Counted from the first letter of the stretch, positions 40,224 through 52,880 are shown. The stretch: 64,000 nt of DNA from Eudorina sp. 2006-703-Eu-15 (GCA_003117195.1 BDSI01000013.1:1025146-1089145); one strand, 5' to 3'. Program-made: numbers and translations. Notes: generated by a model from the letters alone, not told the origin.

Positions 40224-41502
40224 ACGTGCGCGTGTTCGTGTTCATGTGTCCGGGCGGGGTGAGGTGTGTGTTTAGAAATGCAACCCGCCCGCCCGCCCGG
40301 GGTGAGGTGTGTGTGTATTGGGGGGGAGGGAGGTTGGGGCACTGCGGTGCGCGCGGGGGAGGGGGAGGGGGGGTTGACATGACCTCATCACGTGACTGTA
40401 CGGCAGTGGCGTTGGGCATTTGCTGCTGCGCCATCAGGGCGAAGGGCAGAAGCTTAGGGGGGTGGGGGGCTGGGCGTGGATGGGGGGCTGGGCGGGCGCG
40501 GTGGCGGAGGGCGCCGGCCGTCACACCGCCGCGGGGTGCGCGGGCGCGAGCAGGGGTGGGTGGGTCGAGGCGGTGTTTGGTCGGACCATGCAGCAGGCAG
40601 CGTCTGGGCGCAGTTAGACACTTCTTGGGGGAGAGGGAGTGAGTGAGGGAGGGAGTGAGGGAGGGAGCGTATCCAGGGATGGCTGGGTTTGGGGACCGAC
40701 CGCTCACGCCCCGCTCCCGACATGTACACTGGTTACAGTGGAAAGGGGATCCATTGCGGGTGGGGCTATTAGGGACGCCATGTGGGGCCATGTGACCTTT
40801 GGAGTTTGGACGCAGGGGCCACCAGGCCGGACCCAAACCAAACCCGGATCGGATCTGGGTTCCGGAACCTTATTCGGAGAGGCGGAAGAGGCGGCGGTGG
40901 AGGACGGGGGTGGAGGAAGGGATGGAGTGAGGGAGGGCGGCGGCCGCCGGGCGAGCGCGGGCAGGACCGGACGGGGGCTGCGACCGGCGACGCGCTCCAG
41001 GGCTGAGGCCCGCAGCGCACAAGCTGTCAGGGACACGCGGCGTGTGAGAAGAGTTTTCTTACATACCCATCTTGGTTCCGTATATTACAGACCGAGAGCA
41101 GCGGTGCACGAATTTGTTTGCACCCCCTGACTCTGCAGGAGATTCCGGTGGGTGTGCCAACCGTGGTGTTTGGCCCCTTGCCCCACCGGGCGACAACAGG
41201 AAAGGAAAAACACAAAAACGCCCAACGCGGGGGCGGTCCCGCACCAGCGCCTCATCTCTGCCAGGAAGTCGAGCTGCTCGCACCCGACCAAACAAGCTGG
41301 CTGTTAGAGACGACGACGACGACGACACATGCACAGGTAAAACTCCAAAACCATGTACGACAATACATAGCAGCCCAATAATATCTTCTTGTGCATGTGC
41401 TCATAGAGTGTGAGACCATGATGCCGTGTTCAGGACCAAGGAAGCGCCGGCCGAGTATAAGGCCTTCCCCCCTCAACACCTCTTAATGGATCGCGTACGG
41501 CA

Positions 41503-41643
41503 TTATTGGACAGCTGCCTCGTCGTCTCCCCCGAGGGAGATGCGGGGCAGCCCCGGGGGGTGAGGGGGGACCTGGGAGCGCAGGGGCCGTCCTCGCATGA
41601 GCACAAAGGCGCGCGCCTCAAAACGGGTCACAGGCTCACAGCC
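41503..41643 (-). CDS. Possible terminal exon of an unrecognised gene
   Basis: An acceptor-like TTGCGCGCAG is followed by 46 codons (GCEPVTRFEARAFVLMRG...) and TAA. The peptide looks protein-like, but I know no family for it. Upstream partners were not established; it could equally be chance. Confidence 0.15.
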   Translation of the reverse strand, partial: GCEPVTRFEARAFVLMRGRPLRSQVPPHPPGLPRISLGGDDEAAVQ

Positions 41644-43039
41644 CTGCGCGCAACCGACCGAACACGCCTGAACCCCCCCCCCCTCCCTCCCTCCCCCCCT
41701 CCCTCCCTCCCTCCCCCCCTCCCTCCCTCCCTCCCCCCCTCCCTCCCTCCCTCCCTCCCTCCCTTCCCCGCAAACAAACACAAACGGACAACAATACACT
41801 GTGGCACCGGCGTGCAGACACACACACACACACACACACCCACACACATACATACACATACATACACATACATACACACACAGACGGCTGCCTTCCCTGC
41901 CAGACAACACACGCACAGGCACACGGATGCCCAGGCGGCCATCCCTCGCCGCGTTGCCAACGCGCGTACGTATGTGTTTGTGTGTGTTTGTTTGTTGTGG
42001 GGGGCCGCAGCATCGGGCGGGACCCCAGGCGAGCCACTGTACGACCCCACAGGGCGGCAACGGGGCCTCAGCTACGGTATGCGTAATAAGAAAAGGCTCC
42101 TCCAACAGGTCGCGGGTACGAGCTCACCACCGCCCGGTCACAAAGCATGGTGCTTTGCGCCGTCATAGGCGGGCGGCGTGCCCCTGGCGTGCCCTGCGCC
42201 AAGTGGCGGGCGCCAAGAGGTGGGCGGCCCTCCGGCAGCTCACGGCCGAGGGGTTCTGATGGCAAATGTGCACCACCACACAATCCAATGGGGGGCCCCC
42301 GATGCAACGACCATAACGGCAACAACCCTTCTCCGCTCCGTCGGTAACAGCAACCGACGCGGCCAAACTCCGCTGCACACAAACCCCCGCCCCCGTACCC
42401 CACCTCCCAGCTCGCCACCAAGTCAACCATCGGCGACAGGCGCCGGCACGATCGCGGCGATCCTCTTCCTTTGGTGATCGACAGTACGGACAGGGGATAG
42501 GGGATAGGCGTGGCCATCGCGGACTAAGAGACCTGCCGCCGCCGCCGCCGTCCTTCACGGCCTCACCGAAATGGTGATGACGGCGCGCCGGTCGCCCCGT
42601 ACAGAGTACGAGCACGTCAAGTGCGCTCGCAGGCATCCAGGGGGCGATGACCGATGACGAAAAAGATAAGTTTCCAAAAGCTTTTGCCAGAAGCTTCGAC
42701 AACCAAGGACGCAACACATGGCAGTAGTTTGCAACGCCATTCGTCGTCCTCCGCAAAGCTATGCCACCACACCGTACTGCACCGTACATAATCGTACACC
42801 TTCAATGCGTGTGGATCCAAAAACACGGTCCACTTGACACCCGGGATGCAGACGGATGCCAGTTCGGGTGGGGCCGCGCCCACCGCCGTCGTCACGGCCG
42901 CCGTCACACCGCCGCCACAGCCATCCATCCACAGGGAACGGACAGCCCCCTCGACAGCCGGCACACCAGCACGTCCCACATCATCAACACAACACCAAAA
43001 TTGCGGGCGGCTGAGTGCCCCCCCCTTCTTTTTCAAAAA

Positions 43040-43325
43040 TCACGTACTCCGCTACGGTGCACCCGTAATATTGCGCGGCCTCCAACCCTTTCTTCGATCC
43101 GATCAGATCCGCTTGGATCCAGTGCCGTACCATTCCCCATGGGCCCAGCCAGCTATCGTTTCGGCACCTCGGCCACCTGCCTCCCCCATACGTCGACCCG
43201 CGACAGCGAAGCCGCAAACCGCAAAAAACAAACGTCACCGAATGGGTAAAGCACTGACTTCGTCGGGGCTGTCGACGCCGCCGCCACCCCCCTCGGACGA
43301 CAAAACCCTCGGATGCTCGTAGACA
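43040..43325 (-). CDS. Possible pair of exons of an unrecognised gene
   Basis: A frame reading PIGGAVSVYEHPRVLSSEGG ends SALPI at a CG|GTGACG donor (43239). Joining to an acceptor GAGGCAG at 43177 (62-nt intron) continues in frame as RWPRCRNDSWLGPWGMVRHW and IQADLIGSKKGLEAAQYYG. Phase and splice sites agree, but codon bias is weak, no family is recognised and the outer ends are undefined. Confidence 0.2.
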
Positions 43326-43581
43326 GAAACAGCGCCTCCTATCGGCGCGCGTGCGACGCTACGGCGACCCGGCGACGGAAGAAGCCGCGAGCCAGCTTCG
43401 GGGCACGTGGGGAGCCCTCTGCGGCAAGCCAGGCGATGCAAGTGCCCCGCCACCCTCGGCCACCCTCGGGCGGCAAGCGCACCCGGTCAATCCAGGGCCA
43501 TCGCCGGGCTCGGGGCAACCCCCGGCCCCTGCGCCCGCTCCCGGTCCACGACCCCTTCCTTCCCGCCGCACCCTTAACCCC

Positions 43582-43680
43582 CCACCACCTCCACCACCAC
43601 CACCACCACCACCACCTCCACCACCACCACCACCACCACCACCACCTCCACCACCACCACCACCACCACCACCACCACCC
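43582..43680. repeat. (CCA)n repeat with CCT interruptions
   Basis: About 33 triplets of CCA with regular CCT breaks. It is open in all three forward frames (poly-Pro, poly-His, poly-Thr), so apparent coding is uninformative. Confidence 0.9.
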
Positions 43681-45225
43681 GAGGCGGGCCTCCTTAGTTC
43701 GCGTGTCGCCGGCAGCCGCGCTAGTTCTTCCTTCCACCCGCTCCTCCGAGCTCCCCATCCGGTCCCAGCGGCAAACGTCACGGTACCCCACGGGGGGCGG
43801 GGGGGCGGGGCTCCGGCTTCCGGGCCCCGTGCCACCCGGGCACACGGTCCCCTAGGGATGAGGGTTGGGAACCTAACTGTATGTATGTATGTATGTAAGC
43901 CTCTTCTCAGTTCCCCGACGCCATCATCTGGGAGCCCTCCGAGGGTGACGCGCCCGGAGCCGCCCAAAAGGGGGGGAATGGGGCTACGTGTCCGTCCTGC
44001 GCTGACGACACTGCACAGTCAGCTGACCCGACCATAGCCCCCCTCCCGCTCCACCCCGCCAGCAGCCCTAGGCGACTGACCCCCCCTGTCCGTCGGACGT
44101 TACCCCCGCTCTGCACACACACACACACACACTTGTTTTACACACACAGTTTTTATTATACACACAGTCACATAAGCCGCCCCAGGGACTCCCCCCGGGT
44201 GTGTGTATTATGAACCCTAGCACAGTTCCCTCCCGGAGGGCCGCACGGGTACACGCTGCGAGCGGAGCTCCAAAACGTGGCCCGTGCGTCCCATCCGTAT
44301 CCCTCCATCTCCCCCCTCTTGGGGCTGTTGTGTTCCATCGCAAACGAGCTGGAGAGAGGTGCCCCTCCCCCCAAAAGGGGCAAAGCTCTCAACCCGCTGG
44401 CACTAAAGAGCAGCAGTGCCGGCCCCGCACGGGGGGCCGGGCAGGGGGGCTTCCGCCGCCCCAATGTAACGCCGCGCGCGCTGCGTGGCAGCTCAGATAT
44501 GATTACTGATTGGTTTCAGGGTGCTCACCATCCAACCCAACACGTGACGCCCTGCTCCCGCCTCCCCTCCCTGGGACAGCCCACCCACCCTGGGACGCCC
44601 CCCTGGGGACCACCGGGGGGGGGGGCGGGGGACTGCGACGCACGTGTGTGGGTGTGTGTTTGGAGAGACGCCCGCCCGAACCACATACGTGTGTGTGTAC
44701 GGAGAGCGTACGATTCAGGTACGGCAGCTTCCGCCTGTGGCGCAACAGCAACAACACTATCAGTGGGGCACATCTCGTTCACAGGCACCCTAGCAGTACA
44801 ACCCATCCGCCAAAGCGCAAACGCCAAAACACGCTCTTGCTCTGTCCATGGAAAATGCGCGTTCTATAAAACTTGTACAAAGGCCACAAAGGAAAACAAA
44901 CAGGTCTGCATCATCAATCACCACAAGCGCCAACCTGGGTTCGGTCGAGCGGGTTCGTTTTATGTTCACAACCGCCAACCACCAACCACCCGCACAGGGC
45001 CGGACAAGTTGCAGCATGGCTGGTCCGCCCCCGGCCTCGGCCCCGCTGAGCCGCGATGAGCCACAGTGAGCCACCTCCTTAGGCCACCCTCGGCCCCGGT
45101 GCTGCTGGGGTCCTCCTCGAGGACGGCGATCCGCTAGGTGCTCCGCTGCTCCCACGCTCCGATCAAAACGTCACGAGCGCCCGAAAAGAAGTCCGGGGTC
45201 CCCTGGCTTCACCCACCGATGGCCG

Positions 45226-45226
45226 C

Positions 45227-45276
<50 letters not shown>
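45226..45276. repeat. (ACAG)n microsatellite
   Basis: About twelve ACAG units. Confidence 0.95.
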
Positions 45277-45511
45277 GGAACGGAACGGACTCGACTCCCC
45301 GCAGTTGCCGCCGACACGAAAGCGGGGCTGTGGACGCCTCCCCCACCCGCCGAAAACAACAACTGACCGATGATACTTCGATCCGGACGCGGATGCGGAC
45401 GCGCCGCCCGACCACGCACCGGCCATGCACCGAGTGACAGACACCGCCGGACCGGATAGAGCACCTGGCAACAGACCGCCACCCGCCAACCCCTCCACCC
45501 CCGCCGACTCG

Positions 45512-45604
45512 CCACCACACCACACCACACGCCACCACACCACACCACACCACACGCCACCACACCACACCACACGCCACCACACCACACCACACCACAC
45601 CACC
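45512..45604. repeat. CCACA/CGCCACCACA minisatellite
   Basis: About 93 bp built from CACAC, CACCACAC and CACGC units. Confidence 0.9.
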
Positions 45605-45877
45605 CCGGCCACAACGCCGTGACACCCGCCTGCGTTTCGTACGAGCCTGGCCTCTTGCGCTGCGCCCTTTTGTCCCCCACCTTGGTCTGTCGGCACCCGA
45701 CAACGCGTCGAGTACACCGCGCCGACGCGAACCAGGCCCCCGGGTGTCAAACCAACGTCAAACCCATCCGCCCGCCAAGGCGCGTTTTAATGCCGCAGAT
45801 TCACCCCACTCCCCCCGCCCCCTGCCCACCCCAGGGAAACATTCCACCCAACACCGCCATCCACCAGGCCACCCAGC

Positions 45878-45915
<38 letters not shown>

Positions 45916-47275
45916 CCAGCAACGACCACTCGCTGTCGTCTCACACTTTTTGTCTCATCTCACCTCACTGCGGCGAGCCAGTGCGCGTTCAATGATAGCC
46001 AACCTCCTCACCCACGAAATCTACCCGCTGCCGCCCACCCACCTGACAGAGTGACCTCCCCGCCCCACGCCACGCGCGGCGGCAGCGGCACCCGCCCTCG
46101 TGGGCTGACCGGCAACCCCCGGTGGGCGTGGCCTGGGCCTGGTCTGGGCCTGGCCTGCCAGCATCAGAACGCGGCGGCCCCTGGCATCCAGCTACCCACT
46201 GGCCCGCACAGCGGGTGGGTCGCCACTGCCGGCGCATAGCCCACCGCGCCCCACCCCACCGCGCCCCGTCCCGCCTCCTCCACTTCTCCGGAAGTACGCG
46301 GGGGAAGGACGCCAAGGACGCAACACCCCCCCCCAGCAAAACCTGCAACGCAGCAGCTACATAATCCACAAAAGTGCAGTTTTGCCCACACAGGTATATG
46401 GTGGACACCATCGTACGAGGTCTGAGGTCCGCCCGGGATTTGAGGCCATCCCCCGCGGCGTTTCAGATCGGCTCTTGGTTGGTTGGGCTCCGTGATCTGG
46501 GTTTCGGCTCTTCCAATGGTTCTCGACTCGAAGATGACAGCGGCGGGCACGGCGGCGCGGGAAGAGCTCCCTCGCCGCGACCGTGCCGGCCAGGCAAGCG
46601 GCACGGTCCCGTGCTCGTCCCGCTCGTCTGCCTCCTCGCCGCCCTGCCTGCCTGCCTGCCCGCCTTCCCCTCCTCCCCACTCCAGATGTGCCGCGGCCAA
46701 CAACAAACAAAAGGAAAATGCGGGCAACTGGGCGGTCTCAAAACGGAGGACCGCTGCGGACGGGCGCAGACGCAGACGCATCCTAGCTTCCTTCTTACTT
46801 TCGGATGCCTGGTAATTCTCAACGTGCTGTGCCCGTACGATGGACGATCGAAATACTGCGGATTACTACGGCTCACTCCGGCCACGATAGTGCCGTACGC
46901 CGCACCGCACAAAATGCCGCGCACCACCTGTGGCATCGATAAGCCGGTGCCGCGTCGGCACCACCTCCACACCTCTTCTCCCTCCTTTATATCCGCCCTC
47001 CCTCGAGCAGCGATATGTCGAACGACTCGAGCCAATCATCCGTCCTGTCCGAAGCTGATCCTGATCCTCCTCCTCCTCCAATCCGTCTGCCTCCTTCCTC
47101 CGCCGTCCTCTTCCGTCTCCCGCGTCGTCTCGCGGCCAGCCACCACTCGCTCCCTGCCTGCCTTCCTCCTTCCCCAGCTGCACACCACTCTCCACGATGT
47201 GGCGGCCTCGTGCAGCTCGGTCGCGTGTGGCTCCCAGCCCAGACTCCAGCCCAGTCGTGGAGGAAGGAGAAGGGA

Positions 47276-47317
47276 TGTAGGAAATTGGTAGCCATATTCA
47301 AAATGCGCTGCTGCCAG
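47276..47317 (+). repeat. Intronic repeat family, intergenic forward copy
   Basis: TGTAGGAAATTGGTAGCCAT, then ATTCAAA, then ATGCGCTGCTGCCAG. It lies about 90 bp beyond the stop codon of the bZIP-like gene and matches the 30872 copy over its whole length. It is the only copy outside a recognised intron. Confidence 0.85.
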
Positions 47318-47409
47318 AGAAAGAGGAGGAGAGTCCCCAGGGGGGAGGGGGAGGGGGGAGGGGGCCCGCCCCCGCGTCCCCGTTCAGGCCCGGAGGGCTT
47401 CCGCGCCGC

Positions 47410-50400
47410 TCAGGCCAGAGGGACCGCGGCCAGGTTCTCGCCGCTCCTGGTCTGTTGTTGCGGCTGCGGTGCGCCCGGCGGCGCCGCAGGTGGCGGCAGC
47501 GGCGTGTCGTGCTCCCCCACGGCCGCCGAGATGATGGCAAGCGCGTCCGGGAAGTACGGGTACGACAGCACGCTGGCGCGAGCACACTGCAGCCGCGAGA
47601 ACAGGTTGCTGCCCAGAAGGTCCTGCGGTTGTGTGTGTGTGGGGGGGGTGGGAGAAGGAGTTGGGGATCGAGCAAGGGGAACACGGACGGAGATTTAGGG
47701 ATGGGATGGGGGGAACGTTCCAAGTAATTGGCAAGGTAAGGGGGTGAAGGGTGAGGGGTTAAAGGGTGAGGGGGTAAGCGGTGAGGGGTAAGCGGTGAGG
47801 GGGTAAGCGGTGAGGGGGTAAGAGGTGAGGGGGTAAGGGGTTGCGCACAGGTGGGTTGGGTGCGGAGTTGCATTCCGCAGACACCTGGAGAGCGCGATTA
47901 TGGCCCGTAGAGAACAACAAGCTGCAGCTGCAGCTGCTGTAGCTACAGCTGTAGCTACAGCTGCAGCAACATCATCATCATCAGACCGAGAGAGACCCGC
48001 ACCTCGTGAGGCCTCAACATGCATCAGGCGCCCCCCACCCCCACCCCCGCACCCCCCCACCCGCACCCCCACCCCCCCACCCGCACCCCCACCCCCCCAC
48101 CCGCACCCCCACCCCCACCCCCACCACCTCACCCGCACCCCCACCACCGCACCCCTCCAACCCCTCACCCTCGCCAGCGAGGTGGTGTGTCCCTCCACCG
48201 CCACATTCGCGTCCAGGGCCGCGGCCGCCTCCTCCGCCTCCAGCGTCAGCTGCTCGCGCCGCCTGCTGCCCGGCGCCGCGCGGCCGTCCGCCTCCTCGTG
48301 CTGCAACGCCGTCAGACACGAGGACATCCGGGCGGCCAGCGAGCGCCGCTCCGCCAGCACCACCGCCATGCGCTCGCGGTACAGGGTCAGGGCGGACTTG
48401 CAATTCGCCACCTGTGTCGATGGGATGAGGATGATGGGGGCAACACCCGCCGGCGCGGCGGTGAGCTAGGGGTCTGGTGTCGTTGTGTTAGGGGGCTTGG
48501 TGGGGGGGGGCCGTGCAGGGGTCTGTGGGACGGCTTCGCACCCACCTGCTACGCGTCCCACATCTCACGCTACTACTCCCCCACCCCCTGTGAGACCGCT
48601 CGCACCCACCTGCTGCACGTCCAGCTTCATGCCCGCCACCACCAGCGACCAGAAGCTGTCGGGCGGGAACTCCTGCTCGGCGCCCGTCTCCAGGTTCACG
48701 CAGCGCATGTTGCAGATGAGCTCCGGGTGGCGCAGCCCCAGGTGCACCACCTCCGACTTGAGCTTCGTGAAGGCCTCCTCCAGGCGCGTCAGGTAGTGAT
48801 CGCTCGGTCGGGCGTCGTACGTCTGCAGCAGCAGCGCCGCCTCCCGCACCCAAGTCCGCCAGGCGTCCAGCCAGCGCGTGTGGCTCTCCGCGTGGTGGGG
48901 CGCGCTGCAGCAGCCGCCGCCGTGGAAACGCCGGCCGCCGCCGCTGCAGCCGTGGTGGCTGTCGTGGCCGCGGGCATGGCTGCGGTAGTGGCTGTTGTTG
49001 TTCTTGTTGATGGTGAGATGGTGGTGGTGGTGGTAGTGGTTGTGCCGGTCGCCGGCGCCGCGCGTGGTGTGGAAGCAGCTGCGGCTGCGGCGGCACGGGC
49101 CAGTGCCGGCGCCGGTGCTGGGCGCGGGCATATCGGCCAATGCGCCCGAGGTGGTGGTGGTGGCGGTGGTGCTGGTGCCGCCGCAGGAGGACGAGGCGCA
49201 CGGCGCCGGCTCGCCGGAGGCGGGTGCGGGCATTGGGCTGCCCGCCGCCATATCCAACTGGTGCTGCTGCAGCTGCTGCTGCTGCTGTTGCGCGGCGGCC
49301 GCCTCGTCCTCGGCTACCTCGCAATACCCGGTGCCCGTGGTGGCGTTGCCGGTGGCGGCCTCCGCGCGCAAGGGCGAGGGCGAGGGTGAGGTGGCGCAGC
49401 TGCTCGGGCCGGACGTGGCCAGGTCGATGAGGTTCGCCAGGACGGGGTCGGTGGGCTGCGGGGCGCGGGTCTCCGTCGCGGCCTTGGACTGCGCCCAGCG
49501 CGCCTGCTGCTGCCGCACCGGCAGCACCGCCTCGAGCACCTGCAGCGGTCGGTCAACAGGAGCCAGCGGCGGCAGCCAGCGTCCGCACCCGGAACACCAG
49601 CGGTGACATGCAAGTGCTGTTGAAGCAGTAACCGCGTAGCGTGTGACGGCGCTGCTCACGCAAACCCACAAACCCACAAACACAAACCCACGCTTGGATC
49701 GGGCTCAATGGCTCAGGGCTGTCTCGCGGGCGCGGCTATGCTCTATGCACGACGCGCGCTCCTGCCTTACCGACCGACGCGTCATTGCATGCCGGCCCGG
49801 TGGTGGCGCGGCTCTCTTGTCCCATCGCTGTTCGCCGTTGCGCCTTGCCTCAGCAGGCACTGACGGCACATGCATACTTACTTGCTGCGGGTGTGAGTCC
49901 GGTGCGTTTCACCCTCGCTAAATACACATTTGCACACACGCATCCCGAGGCGAACACCCTCACGAAGGGGGTGCGCCTGAAGTTTGTCTGTTGAAGGCTG
50001 CGAGATCCCAGGTTGAACCGGACGGCTGATAGAGAACTATGCGGCGGGTTGTAGTGCCAGGGCTCGGCCTATCTCGCTTGGACGGCCGCGGGACCGCATC
50101 GCTCGCGGGCCCGGGTGGCCCCAGGCATTAGCCCCAGACCCCATGGTTGTGGGTGCCGAGGGACTTTGCGAAGCATCGCAACTGCTGACGCTGGCCGCAA
50201 TAAAAGTCCCGATCCAGATCATCGCGACCCAGATCGATTGCAATTCAAAAGCTGGCCGCATCGGACGGCGTGTTAAGAGGAAGAACGGCCGGCATGGCCT
50301 GGCATAGGACAGGCGGGGCCTGCGACGGTGGCGCGCGTGCTTGGGGACGTGCGAGAGGTCAGGTCAGCGGCTCGCGCCGCCGGACCAGTACCTCGGTCTC

Positions 50401-50990
50401 ACCCGCAGCCGAGTCTTGAGCCGCTCGTTCTCGGCCTCCACAACGGTGTGCTCTTGCATCAGCGCGTCCAATTTCTTCTGCAGGTCCAGCATCTGCTGCT
50501 GCTGCGGCCGGAGCGCGGCGGACTTGGTGCGGCGCACGCTGCGGTCCCGTTTGTTGCTGTTGCCGCCGGCCTCCTTCTGCTGCCCTTGCGCTTGCCCTTG
50601 CGCCTGCCCCGCCCCGGTCGTGGTCGCGGAAGTCAGCATCGATGATGCCCGCTGCAGCGCCGAAGGCGCAGCGCCCTGCACAGCGGTTGCGGGCTGCGGC
50701 TGGGCAACTGCGGTGGCCTGTATTGGCTGTGACGAAGGTTGGTTGGCACCAACCGGCGGCCCAGGCAGCACCGCTGGAATGTCCCAGTCCACAGGCTGAT
50801 GCATTGAGGACGGCCAGCTGCTGGGAAAGTAGGTCGCCGGCGCGGGTGCGATTGTCGTCACAGCGACTGTCTGTTGGACGGGACTGGCGGTCGTGATGGG
50901 GGCGAACATATCTGGCATGAAGCCAGTATAGTCCCAGTCGACAGGCTGATGCATGCCGGACCACTCATTGAATGTCGAGTCGAAGTCCAT
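47410..50990 (-). CDS. Leucine-zipper (bZIP-like) protein
   Basis: Exons 50990-50403, 49539-48610, 48411-48169, 47622-47410; all GT-AG and phase 0, 657 residues. The Gln/Pro/Ala-rich N-terminus contains a duplicated MHQPVDWD motif. A basic stretch (SNKRDRSVRRTKSAALRP) leads into heptads MLDLQKKLDALMQEHTVVEA and ENERLKTRL (to residue 196). The basic region does not match the canonical N-x7-R bZIP contact motif, so DNA binding is uncertain. Exon 2 (197-506) holds Gln-, Ser- and His-rich low complexity, then a conserved-looking helical block with WLDAWRTWVREAALLLQTYD and FPPDSFWSLVVAGMKLDVQQ. Exon 3 continues as helical sequence (SALTLYRERMAVVLAERRSL). TGA-type bZIPs also have helices after the zipper, but I see no clear DOG1 domain. 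Likely nuclear regulator, by inference. Confidence 0.75.
48037..48140. repeat. CACCCCCACCC minisatellite
   Basis: About five units of CCCCCCACCCGCACCCCCAC in intron 3 of the bZIP-like gene. The transcript is G-rich here, unlike in the largest intronic repeats of the window. Confidence 0.9.
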
Positions 50991-52726
50991 GTCAGAGACC
51001 TAGAAAGGCAACGCCTTAGTCTTATTGTGCGACAGGCTCTCTGTAATGTTAGCTTAGTTTCCCAGCGCGCCGTCTGCGTTGCTGTACTTGCTGCTGGGCT
51101 TTGGAGTCGGACGCCAGCTCGTAGGGCAGAAACGCAAGCCTTGGGCGCCTATCCTCAACCTGCATACTACAGCAACAATATCTTACGAAAATATGGGAAG
51201 GTACACGATAATTGAGCGTCGTCTATACACGTCGCTAATGCCGTAATGATATGGCTTTGGATCCGTTACGAGAAAGGCCGGCCATCCCAGTACAGCGCTC
51301 ACAACAAGATTTCTTCTGTATAGAAATTTCATAAGGATGCCCCCATAATGAAGCTACCTTTCGCGGTGCTTGCAAGCTGCTACGTAATCGATTTTGCAAC
51401 TGCTGTAAAAGCTGACGCAGCGGTGCCAAATTGTTAACTTAGTGTGACCGCTTGTGTTTCAATTTTATAAAGCTACATGTAGATGCTATAGTTCGGTAGG
51501 TTTTATGACTCGGTAAATGACAAATAGGGTGTACGAGTAACGACAGCGGGTATGATTCGCAGTTGTGGAGTACGCACCTGTGAACTTGGCCTGATGCCTA
51601 GAAATTAACCTGAGCTTGAGGAGGCAAGGCACTAGCCTTCTGGTTGCTTGCTAGCCTGTCAGTTACGAATGCCACGACCTGCTCAGCTCCGAGCCGGATG
51701 TTTGCAGCCGGCCGTGACTCCCTGTGAGCCCGTGGCACGTGTTGCGGGTAGCCTCTTTAACGTAGAAAAATTTTCTTAAAAAGGCGTTCATAAGTAAGGT
51801 TTTGTCTGTCAATAGTCATTGAATACGAGTTGTGACCAACTGTTACCAAACCAGTGCAAGCCCGACTGAAGCACTGAGCGTGATGTGAAGTCCGCTTTCC
51901 AAGACCCATTAATGTACGCCTATGCTGTATCATTTTTGCAGAAATTAAAGCGTCTTTGGAGTGGCCTGCAGCTCGTAGCGTGCAGGTATCAGCTGTGTCT
52001 TCGCACGGTGTGCTCATGCCGATCTCCAGGGCAGTACAATTGAATTGTTATAGAATTGTTATAGATCGCTTGAATTGTGTCAAAGCATCTTCCACATAAT
52101 ATTTATACACTTTGATAAACCCAGCGGCAGCTGCTTTGACGACCGCAGAACTTCGCTCCCGTGCAAGCACGTGAGCTTCGGCTGCTCTTTTGCCTGGGCG
52201 TGCTGATAGTGCGGATTGATATTCTTGCACAGGATGCCAGCGCGTCAAATATCACACAATGCGGCGCGCTCGAGGAGTAAGTAAGCGGAGGCAAGGTGTC
52301 ATGAACCTCACCAGTGCTTCGTGCACTACACTAGACAGACCAGCAACGCGCCCGCGTGCCTTCACCGCCTCGCATCCCCGAAACTGCCTCACAAACGCCT
52401 TGCCTGCCCTCACGCACCGCGTAATACGGTCCTAATGCAGAACACATGCCTTACGCAGAGGCGACAGCGCCCAGGCCTTGATCTGCACATTCCAGAATGT
52501 TCCCCGCATCCCCGGTCGTCATTTCGGGAGCTTAAACAAACCCCTGCCCGCGTGCGAATGTCCTGTCTCACCATCTGAACAAATAAAACACATGAAGGTG
52601 ACCGCCGCTTGCAGCGGACCTCAGGAGGGACTGCCGGTGCCAATCCATCATGGGAGACCCCCAGCGGGCAGGCGGGGGCCCCACCGAAAGAGCCGCAGGT
52701 GACAGTGGACACCATGGGCCATTCGT
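50991..52726. other. AT-rich upstream region of the bZIP-like gene, no gene supported
   Basis: Marked drop in GC compared with flanking genes. Only short open frames occur, none with a recognisable motif. It should contain the bZIP promoter and leader. Confidence 0.55.
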
Positions 52727-52880
52727 CCACCCTCATCTACTCCCCGCCAGCCCCTCCGCCCGTCTCCTCAACCTCCACCCTCATCTACTCCCCGCCAGCC
52801 CCTCCGCCCGTCTCCTCAACCTCCACCCTCATCTACTCCCCGCCAGCCCCTCCGCCCGTCTCCTCAACCTCCACCCTCCT
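52727..52880 (+). repeat. 48-bp minisatellite, three full copies
   Basis: Units 52727-52774, 52775-52822, 52823-52870 and a partial fourth. Forward translation gives a 16-residue repeat (LIYSPPAPPPVSSTST), but no gene around it is supported. It abuts the broken end of the retroelement RT fragment. Confidence 0.92.

Larger units (their letters stand above)
39867..47275. other. Long gene-poor, microsatellite-rich region; possible unrecognised minus-strand gene
   Basis: Starts with the CFAP74 3' UTR. It contains many simple repeats: GTGAT 40090-40223, CCCT 41683-41766, CA/CATA 41818-41882, CA 44111-44132, ACAG 45226-45276, CCACA 45512-45604, CA 45877-45913. Several minus-strand peptide stretches look protein-like (41643-41503, 43325-43040, around 43000-42780, 46600-46480, 46411-46330) but lack the high GC3 of neighbouring genes, and I could not assemble a convincing chain or recognise a family. 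TTACA (TGTAA on the minus strand) occurs at 41059 and 41090, which would suit the 3' end of a minus-strand transcript. Confidence 0.4.

Noticed and set aside
42163..42789. 208-codon minus-strand open frame rich in Arg/Cys/Trp
   Set aside because: Competing frames in the same stretch look equally plausible, codon bias is weak, and no family similarity was recognised.
43339..44037. Poly-Pro/poly-His/poly-Trp open frames at 43.6 kb
   Set aside because: Produced by the (CCA)n repeat, open in all frames.
44277..45059. 260-codon plus-strand open frame
   Set aside because: Starts in low-complexity sequence, contains Cys/His-rich stretches from microsatellites, no motif and no partner exons.
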